Assembly (NCBI GenBank): GCA_943736015.1
Contig: OX031058.1
Span: 6,782,001 to 6,846,000, forward strand
Reading direction: 5' to 3'
Length of the DNA stretch: 64,000 nucleotides
From: Tridacna crocea
Lineage: Eukaryota > Mollusca > Bivalvia > Cardiida > Cardiidae
In this document: piece by piece, positions 47,801 to 55,341 of the stretch
Layout: each line of letters starts with the position of its first letter
Numbering within the stretch: the stretch's first letter is position 1
Translations under genes and position numbers: made by a program
The notes under the pieces: model-generated
Database searches by the model: none
What the model was told of the DNA's origin: nothing
What the model saw: the letters and a program-made list of their open reading frames with translations, nothing else

Positions 47801-50800
47801 GATAGGCCACGGTAAGTTGCTTATATGTTACATATTATTTCATGCTTTCCGGTAGAATATCGAGAAATAGCAGTGAAAATATTTTTCGATGTTACACTGC
47901 TACCACCAGTGAAAAAACCGATTTTCATGTTCTTTTTCCCTAGGTAAATTGCGCGTGCCTCACAACCAGATGGGAAATATTACGTCATATACCTTACATT
48001 TCTCATGCTTGACGTAATATTGTAATGCGTTGCCATGCAGGAGGGGTATGCCACAGGGAATAACGGAAAAGAACTGTACTTGATTTTGATAAAGCTCCTC
48101 CCAGAAAGGGTTAAAAGCATGAAATGAATAGAATATTTGTTTTTTTCGGTGAAAGGTCGAAATTTATTTCATCGAGTGAACACAGTCGGTAATATTTTCA
48201 TGAGTGGCACAGCCAAACAGCCACTCGTGAAAACATTACCGATGGTGTCCACTTGATGAAATAAAATTTGATCTTCCACCAAAAAAAACAAATATCTTCT
48301 ATTTCATAGATTGTACATTTTTCTAGAAGAATTTCATTGGTGGAGTCATAATACTTTTACCCTTATCCTGCTAATTAACTCTTTACCACATGAGAAAATT
48401 TTAAACCTGTCCAAATTGAAAGCATTAACAGACGACAAAATTTTAGTGACTCAATAATTGAACTTTTGTTTTGGGAAGGGTATAAAACATTGCAGGAAAA
48501 GGAGAAAATGCTGGTTACCAGCATTTTCTCCTTTTCCCACAGTGTTTTCTGAAGGCTTCTTTTTCAGTGTCGTCAAAAGTAGGGATTGTGTGGTAATGGG
48601 TTAACTAACATGGAACTTTCAAGCTGATTGTAGTAATTCAAATTTTGCTATTTCAAAGGTTTTTTTTTTGGGGGGGGGGGGGGGGAATGTCTCTTTTTTG
48701 GACAGTGTAGATTTGAGATCAGACTGGAAGGTCCGTGCAGTCTGATCTTGATCTACACTGTGCCCAAAAGGTCAGTGAGTTGCACTTAGCAGCTTAAGTG
48801 TTAAAGGTGGGTACAGTCGAATCTCTTTACCTCGAAGTTCGGGGGACACTCGTAAAAACTTCGAGTTATAGAAAGTTCGACGTGTAGATCATCGGAGTTC
48901 TCGAAACTGGGTACGAATTAGATAGATGGCGAAATACCGGAAGTAAATAGAAGCATCATTTGATTTGTCTTCATTCGACTAATCGAATATAAAATAAGAT
49001 AAAATCGAGTACAAAAATAAGATAAAATAAGTTTTATTATTATCATTTATTTATTCATTAAGAAACATTGTTTTTATACAAATTCTGCAACTACTATGAA
49101 CAATAAACATAAAAATTGCACATAGACCGGGTCCTTCACCAAACAAGTTCTGTATGGAATTAGCGTAGGCTTTTTCACTCGTCAATGTAAGTTACAAATG
49201 TAACAGTAAAAAAACTTTTCCGACCCTTTCATTCAAATCACTCAAACTTTGAAGTTTTAATCTCACAGTCAAACAGTCAATCCAAAATCAAACAAACAAT
49301 CGATAATCAATACTGTAATACACTTGTTAATTACCGGAGTTGACAAGTCAAAAGGTGTGAAAAACCTGATTGACAGCAAACATCGTCCTTTACAAATTTA
49401 CTTCGTGGTAAAGATGTGTGAATACGTTCAAACAATGGTGATTGGACCTTGAAATTCATTCGACGTATGGATAAATTTCGAGGTACGGATAACGACGTAT
49501 GGAGGTTGAATTATATTGAAATAAAGAGCAATGAGATCGGGACCTGAAAAAAACTTCGACGTAGGGATAAGTTCGACTAAGGGACGTTCGAGCTAAGGAC
49601 GTTCGACTGTATTTAGAATTTTCACATCACACCAAATTAAAAAAATATATATATATTATTGAAATTTATATCAAAAACAATACAAATGATCAATAGTTAA
49701 GAATCATAAAATTACAAAAAAAAATTTTTTTGATGGTATTCCCTTAAAAGGCTACATAGCCTCTTAAGCTATTTTTAGATTTCGCGCCAAAAATCAAGCA
49801 TTGTGGGAATGTCAAGTGACTGGCACGTGACTAATAACGCTTAAATTCCATTACATAACAAACATGTAATAATTATTTTCCATAATGTCTTCTTTGGACG
49901 GATGTTTGAAGCTTTGTCTGTGTTTTCCTGTATTTAAATGAGAGAATTAATATTCTAAAAAAATTTGTGTCTCCCGTTGGTGTCAACCTGGTCCGTAATA
50001 AATCTCTAATTTCTCATGTTATCAGATGGTTTTAAACTACTGGGGTTTTATGAACTTAAATTAAAAGGCTATGGGAGTGTAAGGATGAATTTTTTGCATT
50101 TTTGTAAAATTTCGTTCCAAAATCTGAAGGGCCACCTTTAAGAAATGGTACAATTTTAGGCATTCTAAAACTTGAAAGCAATAGCAGATGACAAAGAAAG
50201 CATGATTCAAAACTTAAAATTGGTTGCTTGTAAGAAAGGGAGCACAGTGGGAAAGAAGAAAATGCTTTTTCCCATTTGACAATTTCTTAACTTTTCATCT
50301 CTAGATGGTAGCTGTGTTTTCACACAACCTTGTGAAAGATGGCTTGTGAAACTAGAGGCTCATGAGGGTCTAAAGTTCCCTACTGTAAATGAGTTTGTTT
50401 ATTGTCTAGCATACCTCAGTAACTCATGATGCAAAAAAGAAAAAGACAAACACACACACACAAAGGGGGTAGGGGGATTGCAACTGGGCTGGAACCAACC
50501 ACTAAGACAGCATAATCAGGGGCATGGTGAATTGAATAGTTAAATGGCTGAATACAATTTCTTAACCCTTTACCATAGGGTTCTGTAGTTTGACTCCTGG
50601 CACCCATAAACTATGTAGTATAATCAAGGGATTTAACTCTATTCAGCCTGTTACTCACCCCGATTGCAAAAAACACTGTATCTTTTCTTTATTAACAGTT
50701 ATTCTCCTTATTCTTTCGACAACTGAGAGCTAAAACATTTTTCTACAAGATAAACACAACTGATTGTCAGTTGCTAATGCAGTCTGGCTGCTACAATCAC

Positions 50801-50943
50801 TAGACATGGACTAGTTAAAGGTACAAATTTCTTCTTTCATTTCAGAGAACAGTTTTGCAGGTCATGCACAACAAATACTGAAGACAGGAGGTTACTCTTC
50901 ACAGCTGGAACACATATTTAATTACCACAGACCTGCATCATGA
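32848..50943 (+). CDS. TAF1A: TAF1A, TBP-associated factor of RNA polymerase I (SL1 subunit A), start exon missing
   Basis: Eleven exons with agreeing phases: 32848-32977, 34471-34640, 36225-36295, 37639-37747, 39950-40100, 40925-41061, 43145-43300, 44526-44589, 45955-46066, 47645-47811 and 50846-50943 (TGA); 1365 nt, 454 residues without a start codon. Human TAF1A is 450 residues. Diagnostic similarity: EALYEPLLKQNW, LGCEVINHEEDP, LFQAYHGLFLYLEW, GTWDIFVNKYVELL, SLNAQKYLYMF, LNPSDPLVLEYCRI, and SVRESWWPAFHF near the C-terminus, all in family order. The helical repeats are TPR-like. With TBP, TAF1B and TAF1C the protein forms SL1, which recruits RNA polymerase I to rDNA promoters in the nucleolus. 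The donor after 34640 (GTTGGT) is weak. The last exon could instead be 50305-50429. AATAAA lies at 51217. Introns hold MITEs, a mariner and tandem-cored elements. Confidence 0.9.
33030..33118 (-). mobile_element. TTAA MITE left arm, truncated
   Basis: CAGATGAC/GTGGCTCAAATGG variant; cut off where the tandem-cored element starts. Confidence 0.65.
33119..34190 (-). mobile_element. tandem-cored element, ACAAGAG head (core type 3)
   Basis: Read on the minus strand the head is ACAAGAGGATCATGATGGTC followed by GTATCGCTCACCTGAG, the same head plan as the elements at 10606 and 24059. The core is different: about six units of roughly 165-170 bp containing GAACAAAGAAGGAAAACTTT and GTAGCATCTCCTAGTGGACC. 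The tail was not identified. It lies in the TAF1A intron after exon 32848-32977. Confidence 0.7.
34673..34879 (+). mobile_element. TTAA MITE, partly deleted
   Basis: The right part of the palindrome arm is shortened; right TTAA intact. Confidence 0.65.
35115..35246 (+). mobile_element. decayed TTAA MITE left half
   Basis: ACCACACTGTCC, GAAAACATTGTGGGAGAAGG and no right arm. Confidence 0.5.
35247..35474 (-). mobile_element. TTAA MITE, CAGATGAC variant
   Basis: Complete copy, both TTAA ends. Confidence 0.8.
35761..35988 (+). mobile_element. TTAA MITE
   Basis: Both ends present; the core has a GAATTTCTCC change on one arm. Confidence 0.8.
36311..36645 (+). mobile_element. element with TTATAATACCCC / GTATAATCACG ends
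   Basis: Second copy of the family at 1456-2080, without the inner insertion, about 335 bp. It starts 15 bp after a TAF1A exon donor site. Confidence 0.6.
36708..36934 (-). mobile_element. TTAA MITE
   Basis: Intact core with one arm mismatch; ends mutated. Confidence 0.65.
36935..37223 (+). mobile_element. two joined partial TTAA MITEs
   Basis: A left-truncated copy to about 37030 runs into a second one with an intact core (37050-37130) and a degraded right end. Confidence 0.55.
37252..37480 (+). mobile_element. TTAA MITE
   Basis: Left TTAA present, right end TTAC; it ends about 160 bp before a TAF1A exon. Confidence 0.75.
37844..39138 (+). mobile_element. TTAA MITE interrupted by a tandem-cored element
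   Basis: The left part runs from TTAA to CAGTATTTTCTCCTTTT. The right part resumes with TCAATGCTTTCTACC and continues, diverged, to about 39138. The break falls at the same place in the palindrome arm as in the 8749-10358 copy. Confidence 0.65.
37959..39042 (-). mobile_element. tandem-cored element (core type 2), second copy
   Basis: Reverse-orientation relative of 8869-10250 with about six units. The minus-strand head is ACAAGAGCGGCAAATTGTCG and the tail GACGGGCATAT-like. It lies in TAF1A intron 37748-39949. Confidence 0.75.
39139..39324 (-). mobile_element. TTAA MITE, left end missing
   Basis: Begins at AAATTGAAAGCAGTTGCAGA; right TTAA shared with the next fragment. Confidence 0.65.
39321..39408 (+). 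mobile_element. TTAA MITE left half
   Basis: Ends inside the core where the GTTACCGAAACATC element begins. Confidence 0.65.
39409..39801 (+). mobile_element. left-truncated copy of the GTTACCGAAACATC TIR element
   Basis: Homologous to 54876-55341 (shared GCAATTATATAGTGTTTAT, AAGCCAT..CATTA and GTTACCGAACTCRTCTGTTA). The outer part of its left TIR is absent. Confidence 0.65.
40340..40610 (+). repeat. two imperfect ~135-bp repeats
   Basis: The motif GTTTGACCTA..GGACACTGAAA and GGTCAAAGGTCAAGGTCAC recurs in diverged form at 40508-40605 (GTTTGACCTACGGCCGTGAA). Non-coding, inside a TAF1A intron. Confidence 0.5.
41408..42670 (+). mobile_element. mariner element, 1263 bp, decayed
   Basis: TA at both ends (41406-41407 and 42671-42672) and TIRs CGTGGGGTGATCAAAAAGAT / CAAGGGGTGATCAGAAAGAA. 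Length is typical of Tc1/mariner. A broken transposase frame is visible: QDRRNAFRKIAYTFELSYRH (DNA-binding region), then LETLQNLNMENL downstream of an HQNNVLAHRA-like segment, where the family normally has HQDNA, and a C-terminal WKSRMNKCIELRGYF. Stops and frameshifts interrupt it, so it is not active. It lies within TAF1A intron 41062-43144. Confidence 0.85.
42673..43144. other. no feature seen
   Basis: TAF1A intron with an A-run at 42846; nothing else that I can support apart from a weak MITE right-end trace near 43020-43090. Confidence 0.4.
43480..43551. repeat. hairpin, ~30-bp stem
   Basis: AAAGTAACACAACATCTGATTGG on the left pairs with CCAATCAGATGTTATGTTACTTT on the right, one mismatch and an 11-base loop. 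Confidence 0.7.
44053..44280 (-). mobile_element. TTAA MITE
   Basis: Complete; its right TTAA is shared with the next copy. Confidence 0.8.
44277..44468 (+). mobile_element. TTAA MITE, decayed
   Basis: Left TTAA shared; core lost; right block CTTTCAGTTTGGACAA remains. Confidence 0.6.
44776..44973 (+). mobile_element. TTAA MITE, diverged
   Basis: Core arms changed to GAGTGAAAATGCAGG / CCAGCATTTTCACC but still pairing; ends eroded. Confidence 0.6.
45042..45157 (+). repeat. ~60-bp tandem duplication
   Basis: AACTCAGTACTTAATGACAT ... CCAGTGATGTATTGGA occurs twice in succession. Just upstream (44998-45030) is a fragment resembling the pearl-like tail (GCCATGGCAACCAAGAG). Confidence 0.75.
45398..45623 (-). 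mobile_element. TTAA MITE
   Basis: Left end mutated, right TTAA shared with the next copy. Confidence 0.7.
45620..45875 (-). mobile_element. TTAA MITE with duplicated core
   Basis: The loop segment ATGCTGGTTACCAGCATTTT is present twice in direct repeat, making the element about 25 bp longer. Confidence 0.8.
46091..46319 (-). mobile_element. TTAA MITE
   Basis: Complete; starts 25 bp after a TAF1A exon. Confidence 0.85.
46604..46832 (+). mobile_element. TTAA MITE
   Basis: Both ends recognisable; core partly mismatched. Confidence 0.75.
46858..46965 (-). repeat. tRNA-SINE-like fragment
   Basis: GGTATGGAATCAAGACCTAATGG and TTACCTCACGACCACAGACA resemble the 3' region of the SINE near 51870 (GGTATCAAACTAGGGACC .. 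ACCTCACAACCAGGGACACC). Confidence 0.45.
47017..47244 (+). mobile_element. TTAA MITE
   Basis: Both TTAA ends; core diverged. Confidence 0.75.
48118..48309. mobile_element. ~190-bp hairpin MITE
   Basis: CATGAAATGAATAGAATATTTG .. GTCGGTAATATTTTCATGAGTGGC pairs with its mirror CCACTCGTGAAAACATTACC .. CAAATATCTTCTATTTCATAG around a short loop (ACAGCCAAACAG). Confidence 0.7.
48376..48604 (-). mobile_element. TTAA MITE
   Basis: Complete; CCACATGAGAAAA left end, like the 9-238 subgroup. Confidence 0.8.
48659..48686 (+). repeat. T9-G17 simple repeat
   Basis: A run of Ts directly followed by about 17 Gs, in a TAF1A intron. Confidence 0.85.
48698..48770. repeat. short dispersed hairpin repeat
   Basis: GACAGTGTAGATTTGAGATC pairs with GATCTTGATCTACACTGT. 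The CAGTCTGATCTTGATC motif also occurs near 3415, 21275 and 35025. Confidence 0.55.
48801..50141 (+). mobile_element. TTAAAGGTGG-ended repeat, interrupted by a Tigger-like element
   Basis: Same repeat as 10485-12533. Left piece 48801-48813, right piece 49610-50141. Without insertions the repeat would be about 550 bp. Confidence 0.8.
48814..49609. mobile_element. Tigger/pogo-like non-autonomous transposon, 796 bp
   Basis: Ends CAGTCGAATCTCTTTACCTC and (inverse) CAGTCGAACGTCCTTAGCTC. It is flanked by TA on each side, confirmed by the uninterrupted repeat copy at 10485 (GGGTATTTTGAATTTTC). Subterminal repeats of TTCGA/TCGAA type (AACTTCGAGTTATAG, CGACGTATGGA) are typical of pogo/Tigger ends. 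No transposase. Confidence 0.8.
50305..50429 (+). CDS. possible alternative last exon of TAF1A
   Basis: A strong acceptor (TTTTCATCTCTAG) precedes a segment open in the phase required by exon 47645-47811. It encodes DGSCVFTQPCERWLVKLEAH and further residues to TGA at 50427. A GTAAAT donor at 50385 would alternatively let it be an internal exon joined to 50846. Its composition looks coding, but only transcript data can choose between it and exon 50846-50943. Confidence 0.4.
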
Positions 50944-51216
50944 GAGATTTTAAGCATATCCCGTAGTAACTGGAAAATGCCGAACATTTCTTATTGGAAA
51001 AATAGGTCGAAAAAAGAAGCAAAGAGATGCAGAGAGTTTGAAGAAAGAGAAGATAAAAAGCTTACTTTTTATCATACTCTCTATGCTGGGATGTCATAAC
51101 GCTAAATGAAAGACATTAAAGGGACATTGTTTTGGGGTCAACAAAGGTTGAAGTCAGTTATATAGCCTCGACACACTGGCAACCTTAATATTTAGCCTCA
51201 TTGTTTGTTAATTTAA

Positions 51217-51222
51217 AATAAA
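51217..51222 (+). terminator. candidate polyadenylation signal of TAF1A
   Basis: AATAAA 274 bases after the TAF1A stop codon, followed by a T-rich stretch. Confidence 0.5.
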
Positions 51223-51289
51223 GGGGTAAAAATGAAACTCCACTTAACTTTATGTGTTACTTTGGCTCATATTGGAGTTTAATGCCATT

Positions 51290-51389
51290 TTAACAGCTTA
51301 GGTCATATCATGGTGGTCAGTGACACACCGTGTGTTTCCTGGGTTTCTCACACCAGTACTGACACAGCTTTCTTTCCAAAGGCACTGAC
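51290..51389 (-). mobile_element. SINE tail part, interrupted
   Basis: TTAACAGCTTAGGTCATATCATGG to CCAAAGGCACTGAC is homologous to 20247-20335. Homology continues after the inserted element at 51725 (CTGACTACTTT). Confidence 0.65.
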
Positions 51390-51724
51390 CAGTGACGTAA
51401 CCAAGAAAAAGTAAGTTATATGCACGCCGAACGTGTGCATGAACGCTGTAGGTGTTCTTGGGCGCCGTAGTCGCGAGGGGGAGGGGGGAAAGCACGATAG
51501 AATGCATCTAATAATGTAGTTGGCCATTTTTAAGGCAGGTGATGAGAGCAATTCGGAATCAGCCGAGTGGAATCGGCACCGTATAATCAAGCTATTTCTA
51601 ATCTTGGCCATTTTAGAAAACGGCCAAACTGAAATATATGCGAAAGAGCCAACCTACAACCTATTCTCGATTTTTTTTTACATTATGCATGTGCGTGGTG
51701 TGCATAATAGAAGTTACGCCTATG
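51390..51724. mobile_element. 335-bp TIR element inside a SINE
   Basis: Left end CAGTGACGTAACCAAG; right end inverse CATAGGCGTAACTT. Further TIR homology lies around GTGCATG/TATGCACRCC. Flanked by CTGAC at 51385-51389 and 51725-51729. The SINE at 20247 provides the uninterrupted version. The CAGxGxCGTAAC termini recall hAT elements, though the 5-bp repeat is shorter than the usual 8 bp. Confidence 0.65.
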
Positions 51725-51950
51725 CTGACTACTTTGAAACATTTATTTTATATCAGTTGAGAAACAAGTTCTTACAACTTTCACTAATCTCTCACGATTC
51801 TGCTTCCTGGGAAGTACACTGGTACTCATGCCAGATGTGTGGGCCAATGAAAAATCACAAAGCTAACATATGCATCCGGGTATCAAACTAGGGACCTTAA
51901 GGTTACAAGGCAGATGCTGGACCTCACAACCAGGGACACCAAACAATTTT
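51725..51950 (-). mobile_element. SINE remainder / second SINE
   Basis: Continues the SINE tail for a few bases. From about 51775 it is a second SINE-like unit whose minus-strand head includes GGTCCCTAGTTTGATACCC (B-box like). Confidence 0.5.
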
Positions 51951-52128
51951 TCTCACATACATCATAAGTGAGCAGCAAAAGATTGCCAGAAAGAATGTGT
52001 CAGCTAATTAAAGTCCTTCAAGTATACCAAGACACACCTATTTTTGTTCAAATTTATTCAGTGACCACAACACATCCAACACAGAGCGGCCATTTTGTTA
52101 TGCGGGGTTTATCTACAGAGAGCCATTT

Positions 52129-52195
52129 TAAAACGAGACGGCAAAGATGGCCTTGGATCGCCCACCTGAATTTTTGAGGGGACCGTAGTCAATTG
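52129..52195 (+). repeat. isolated pearl-like head
   Basis: ACGAGACGGCAAAGATGGCC followed by TTGGATCGCCCACCTGAATT matches the head of 10606, but no tandem core follows. Confidence 0.6.
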
Positions 52196-52315
52196 TTCTT
52201 ATGGATCTTGTGCGCTTGATTTGTCATGGATACCACTCCTCCATGCATGGCTTCGTCTCATTTTAAATACAATACCTAACAACTGTGTTAGGTTGACATC
52301 TCTTTAGCTCAATGG

Positions 52316-52516
52316 TTAACTCATTACCGAACGACAAAATTTTAGGTTTGTCCAAATCGAAAGCATTTGCAGATGACAAAACAAAAATGATTGAAAATTT
52401 GAAATTTGTTTTGTGAAGGGTAGAAAACATTGTCGGAAAAGGAGAAAATGCTGGTTACCAGCATTTTCTTCTTTTCCCATGATGTTTTCTAAAGGCTTCT
52501 TTCTCAGGGTCGTCAC
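52316..52516 (-). mobile_element. TTAA MITE, right end lost
   Basis: Left TTAA and core intact; breaks off after CTCAGGGTCGTCA. Confidence 0.75.
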
Positions 52517-52572
52517 TGATCCCATTTGTTGTCCAACCAAGGCCTTCAGTCATCAATAAATTAATGATGACT

Positions 52573-52684
52573 TTAACCCATTACCACACAATCCCTACTT
52601 TTGACGACCCTGAAAAAGAAAATGTTTTCAAAAGGCCTGTTTCTCAGGGTCATTAAAATTCGGGATTGTGTGGTAAAGAGTTAA
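52573..52684. mobile_element. 112-bp TTAA MITE derivative with two identical ends
   Basis: Both termini are the CCACACAATCCC type in inverted orientation, flanked by TTAA. The core palindrome and the entire GACTGGTCC half are missing. See findings. Confidence 0.75.
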
Positions 52685-52840
52685 ATATCCCCTCTCCCAA
52701 ACTAATTTTGTAGTGGTATAAATAAATAGACTGTGGACAGAACAGTGATAACACATCTCATTACAAAGACAAATATCAAAATATAAATAGGAACATTTAT
52801 GTGTTTTCAAGTTTTTACAAGTCTTACAAGAAATCATACT

Positions 52841-53034
52841 AAAAATAAACCAAATGAAAAAATTTTCAGACATGCTCACACTGAAAGTATTTGCAGACGA
52901 CAACTTCAGAGTGATTTTAAGGATAGCATGTCATCAAAAGGGTAGAAAATGTTAAGCAAAAAGGAGGGAAGACTGCTTTTCAGCTTTTTCTCCATTTTCC
53001 CGAATTATTTTCAACAGCTGTCTTTAACAGGATT
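52841..53034 (-). mobile_element. decayed TTAA MITE
   Basis: CCAAATGAAAAAATTTTCAG and GTATTTGCAGACGACAACTT blocks; core mostly lost. Confidence 0.5.
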
Positions 53035-53263
53035 ATCAATTCTTACCAGACAATCCCTGGTTTTTACCACCCCGAGATAGAAGACATTTGAAAAGTTTGT
53101 GGGAAAAGGAGAAAGTGCCAGTAACCAGCATTTCCTCCTTTTCCCACAAAGTTTCCTGCTCTGTCAGGAACAAATTTCTATTTATGGGTCATGTTTATTT
53201 TGTCCTCTGCAAGTGCTTTCAATTTGGACCAGTCTAAAATTTTGATGTTTAGTAAAGGGTTAA
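53035..53263 (+). mobile_element. TTAA MITE
   Basis: Right TTAA intact, left end mutated. It ends about 120 bp from the stop codon of the next gene and offers it an AATAAA on the minus strand (53195-53200). Confidence 0.75.
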
Positions 53264-53383
53264 AATGTTGCCCTGTAGTCAGATTGTGCTATACAGAATT
53301 AGATGTTTGTCAATAAATAAAGCTTCCATGTACACTAATGCAAAAGTCTTGAATGGTTCATTGTTTCTTGTTATTGAAAGGGC

Positions 53384-53665
53384 TTATTTCCATGATTCTT
53401 GATTCTCGGATTTTTCATCTCTTTCTTTCATCAGCTGTCTCACGTCAGCCTCTAAGCCCCTTAATTTCTTGGCCTCATTGAAGGCAAATGAATTAACAAC
53501 AATCATCCCAGTGAGGCCAATACACACACCTAGTGTCAGAAATTTCGACCAATTAGCACTGGAAAGCCATTTCCCCAACGACGAAAGTGAAACTCGAATC
53601 TTTGCCATTTGTGAATACTGTTTCTGATTACCAGCTCGTGTCCATGTAGTCTTTTCACTTGCCAT
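53384..53665 (-). CDS. unrecognised 93-residue single-pass membrane microprotein
   Basis: ATG at 53665-53663, TAA at 53386-53384. The ATG directly follows an acceptor-like TTAATGTCTTACAG, so a 5' non-coding exon probably lies upstream; an extended coding exon is possible. Residues about 1-38 are basic and Ser/Thr-rich (KIRVSLSSLGKWLSSANWSK). Residues about 42-62 (LTLGVCIGLTGMIVVNSFAF) form a membrane segment. Residues 64-93 are highly charged and probably a short coiled coil (LEADVRQLMKERDEK). The shape (positive N-terminus, one TM, charged helix) fits small mitochondrial membrane proteins. I do not recognise the family. Confidence 0.65.
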   Translation of the reverse strand: MASEKTTWTRAGNQKQYSQMAKIRVSLSSLGKWLSSANWSKFLTLGVCIGLTGMIVVNSFAFNEAKKLRGLEADVRQLMKERDEKSENQESWK

Positions 53666-53758
53666 CTGTAAGACATTAACAGAAAAGCTACATATATTTT
53701 TATACTGAATGTTTATCCAGGTGACTAGCAAATGAGGCATGCCCTGGCAAAATGGGAT

Positions 53759-53975
53759 TTAACCCTTCACCACACAATCCTTATTTTTGACGACCCTGCA
53801 AAAGAAGCCTTTAGAAAACATTGTAACCATCATTTTCTCCTTTTTCCACATTTTCTACCCTCACAAAACAATTTTCAAATTTTCAGTCACTTTTACTTTG
53901 TCCTCTGCAAATGCTTACGTCGTAACGATATGGATAAACCTAAAATTTTGTCATTTGGTACACGTAGTAGGTTAA
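53759..53975 (+). mobile_element. TTAA MITE, core deleted
   Basis: Both ends present; one arm of the palindrome is missing; right TTAA shared with the next copy. Confidence 0.75.
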
Positions 53976-54204
53976 CCCTTTACTACATAACAATTTTTTG
54001 ACACATTCATAATGAATGACGACATTTGTAAGGAAGAAATCAAACATGGCTCAAATGGTTAAATTTGTTTTAGAATGGGTGGAAAACTTTGTGGGAAAAG
54101 GAGAAAATGCTGGTTACCAGCATTTTCTCCTTTTCCCACAATGTTTTCAAAAGCCCTCTTCTTCAAAGTTGTTAGAAGTCGGGGATGGTATAGTAAAGAG
54201 TTAA
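53972..54204 (-). mobile_element. TTAA MITE
   Basis: Core intact; left arm diverged. Confidence 0.75.
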
Positions 54205-54875
54205 AGCATCTCTGTGATGCAAGCAGCAATAAGCCATGCAAGTCATCACATAATTATAGATTCATTATATCCATTTTGTCTAACAACTGGATCTGGGGGT
54301 AGGATGGTCCTTTGATCTGCCGAAGACTGAAGGACAGCAAAAAGTTTCAACCCAGGTTAGACTGTGCAGGCTGAGATGGCAGTGATATGCTTGTCACACT
54401 AATGGTACAATAGACAAATCACAAAAAGATTTTTTTTAAATTAGATTTTTTTTTAAAAAATGAGTTTGGTGTTGTTGATGCCAAATAAGATTTACAAGCT
54501 CAAAAACTGCACAGAAGTGAATATAAAGTCATCCGCCAACTCTACTACAAAGCACTCAAATATCCCTATGATTTATCATAGCCTAAGTGACATAAGAAAA
54601 TTTGTAATATTCTGTTACAAAGTTAAATCTTGCTGATCCTTCAAATACAAAGAAATGCAGCAATCTCCTAAAACAACCAAATTACACATACAGATTACCG
54701 GTAATAATCCTGCTGATTCCTGAGTCAACTCGTTTGAAAATAGTTTCAAAATCTGACTGCAATTTGGGTTAACCACAGCATGTTAGTGGTACTTACTGCA
54801 TAGTCCCAAGGTATTTTAAAATTGTACAGATCAATATAATTTTAGAAAAGGGCAATTCTTGACAGAGAGATTTAC
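54205..54875. other. no feature seen
   Basis: AT-rich, non-coding; nothing that I can support. Confidence 0.5.
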
Positions 54876-55341
54876 GGATGTTTCAGTAACAGACAAGTTC
54901 GGTAATATAGACTTACAGAGTAAATCGATTGGATGTTTCGGTAACAAAGCAATTATATAGTGTTTATGTATCAATGTGACGTTCTTTACACGTAATGCAA
55001 GGCTTTATTTGTTCAAACCCCACTTCATTTACAACCTTAATTTGTAATTCCCACTGTGTTTCATAAATAATATTTTGTTACATACCTCATTTCATGCTAT
55101 ATGTATTAAACATGTTGACTGCATATCTATCAAGGGAAAAACGATAAAAAGCGTAAAAATAAAACGTTTGAACCTATCTGTAAAGGGATAAAAGGTTTGA
55201 ACAAAAGAAAGCCATGCATTATGTGTACAGAAGATCACGATACATAAACACTATATAGTTGCTTTGTTACCAAAACATCCAACAGATTTACTATATAATT
55301 CTATGTTACCGAACTCATCTGTTACCGAAACATCTGTCACC
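54876..55341. mobile_element. ~465-bp element with long TIRs (GATGTTTCGGTAACAGA)
   Basis: Left TIR GGATGTTTCAGTAACAGAC... and the right inverse GATGTTTCGGTAACAGATGA share about 170 bp, including AAGCAATTATATAGTGTTTA and its mirror. The inner part is AT-rich. A left-truncated copy is at 39409-39801. Target duplication not evident. Confidence 0.7.

Noticed and set aside
51520..51891. 123-codon open frame
   Set aside because: It spans the end of the 335-bp TIR element and SINE sequence; no family resemblance.
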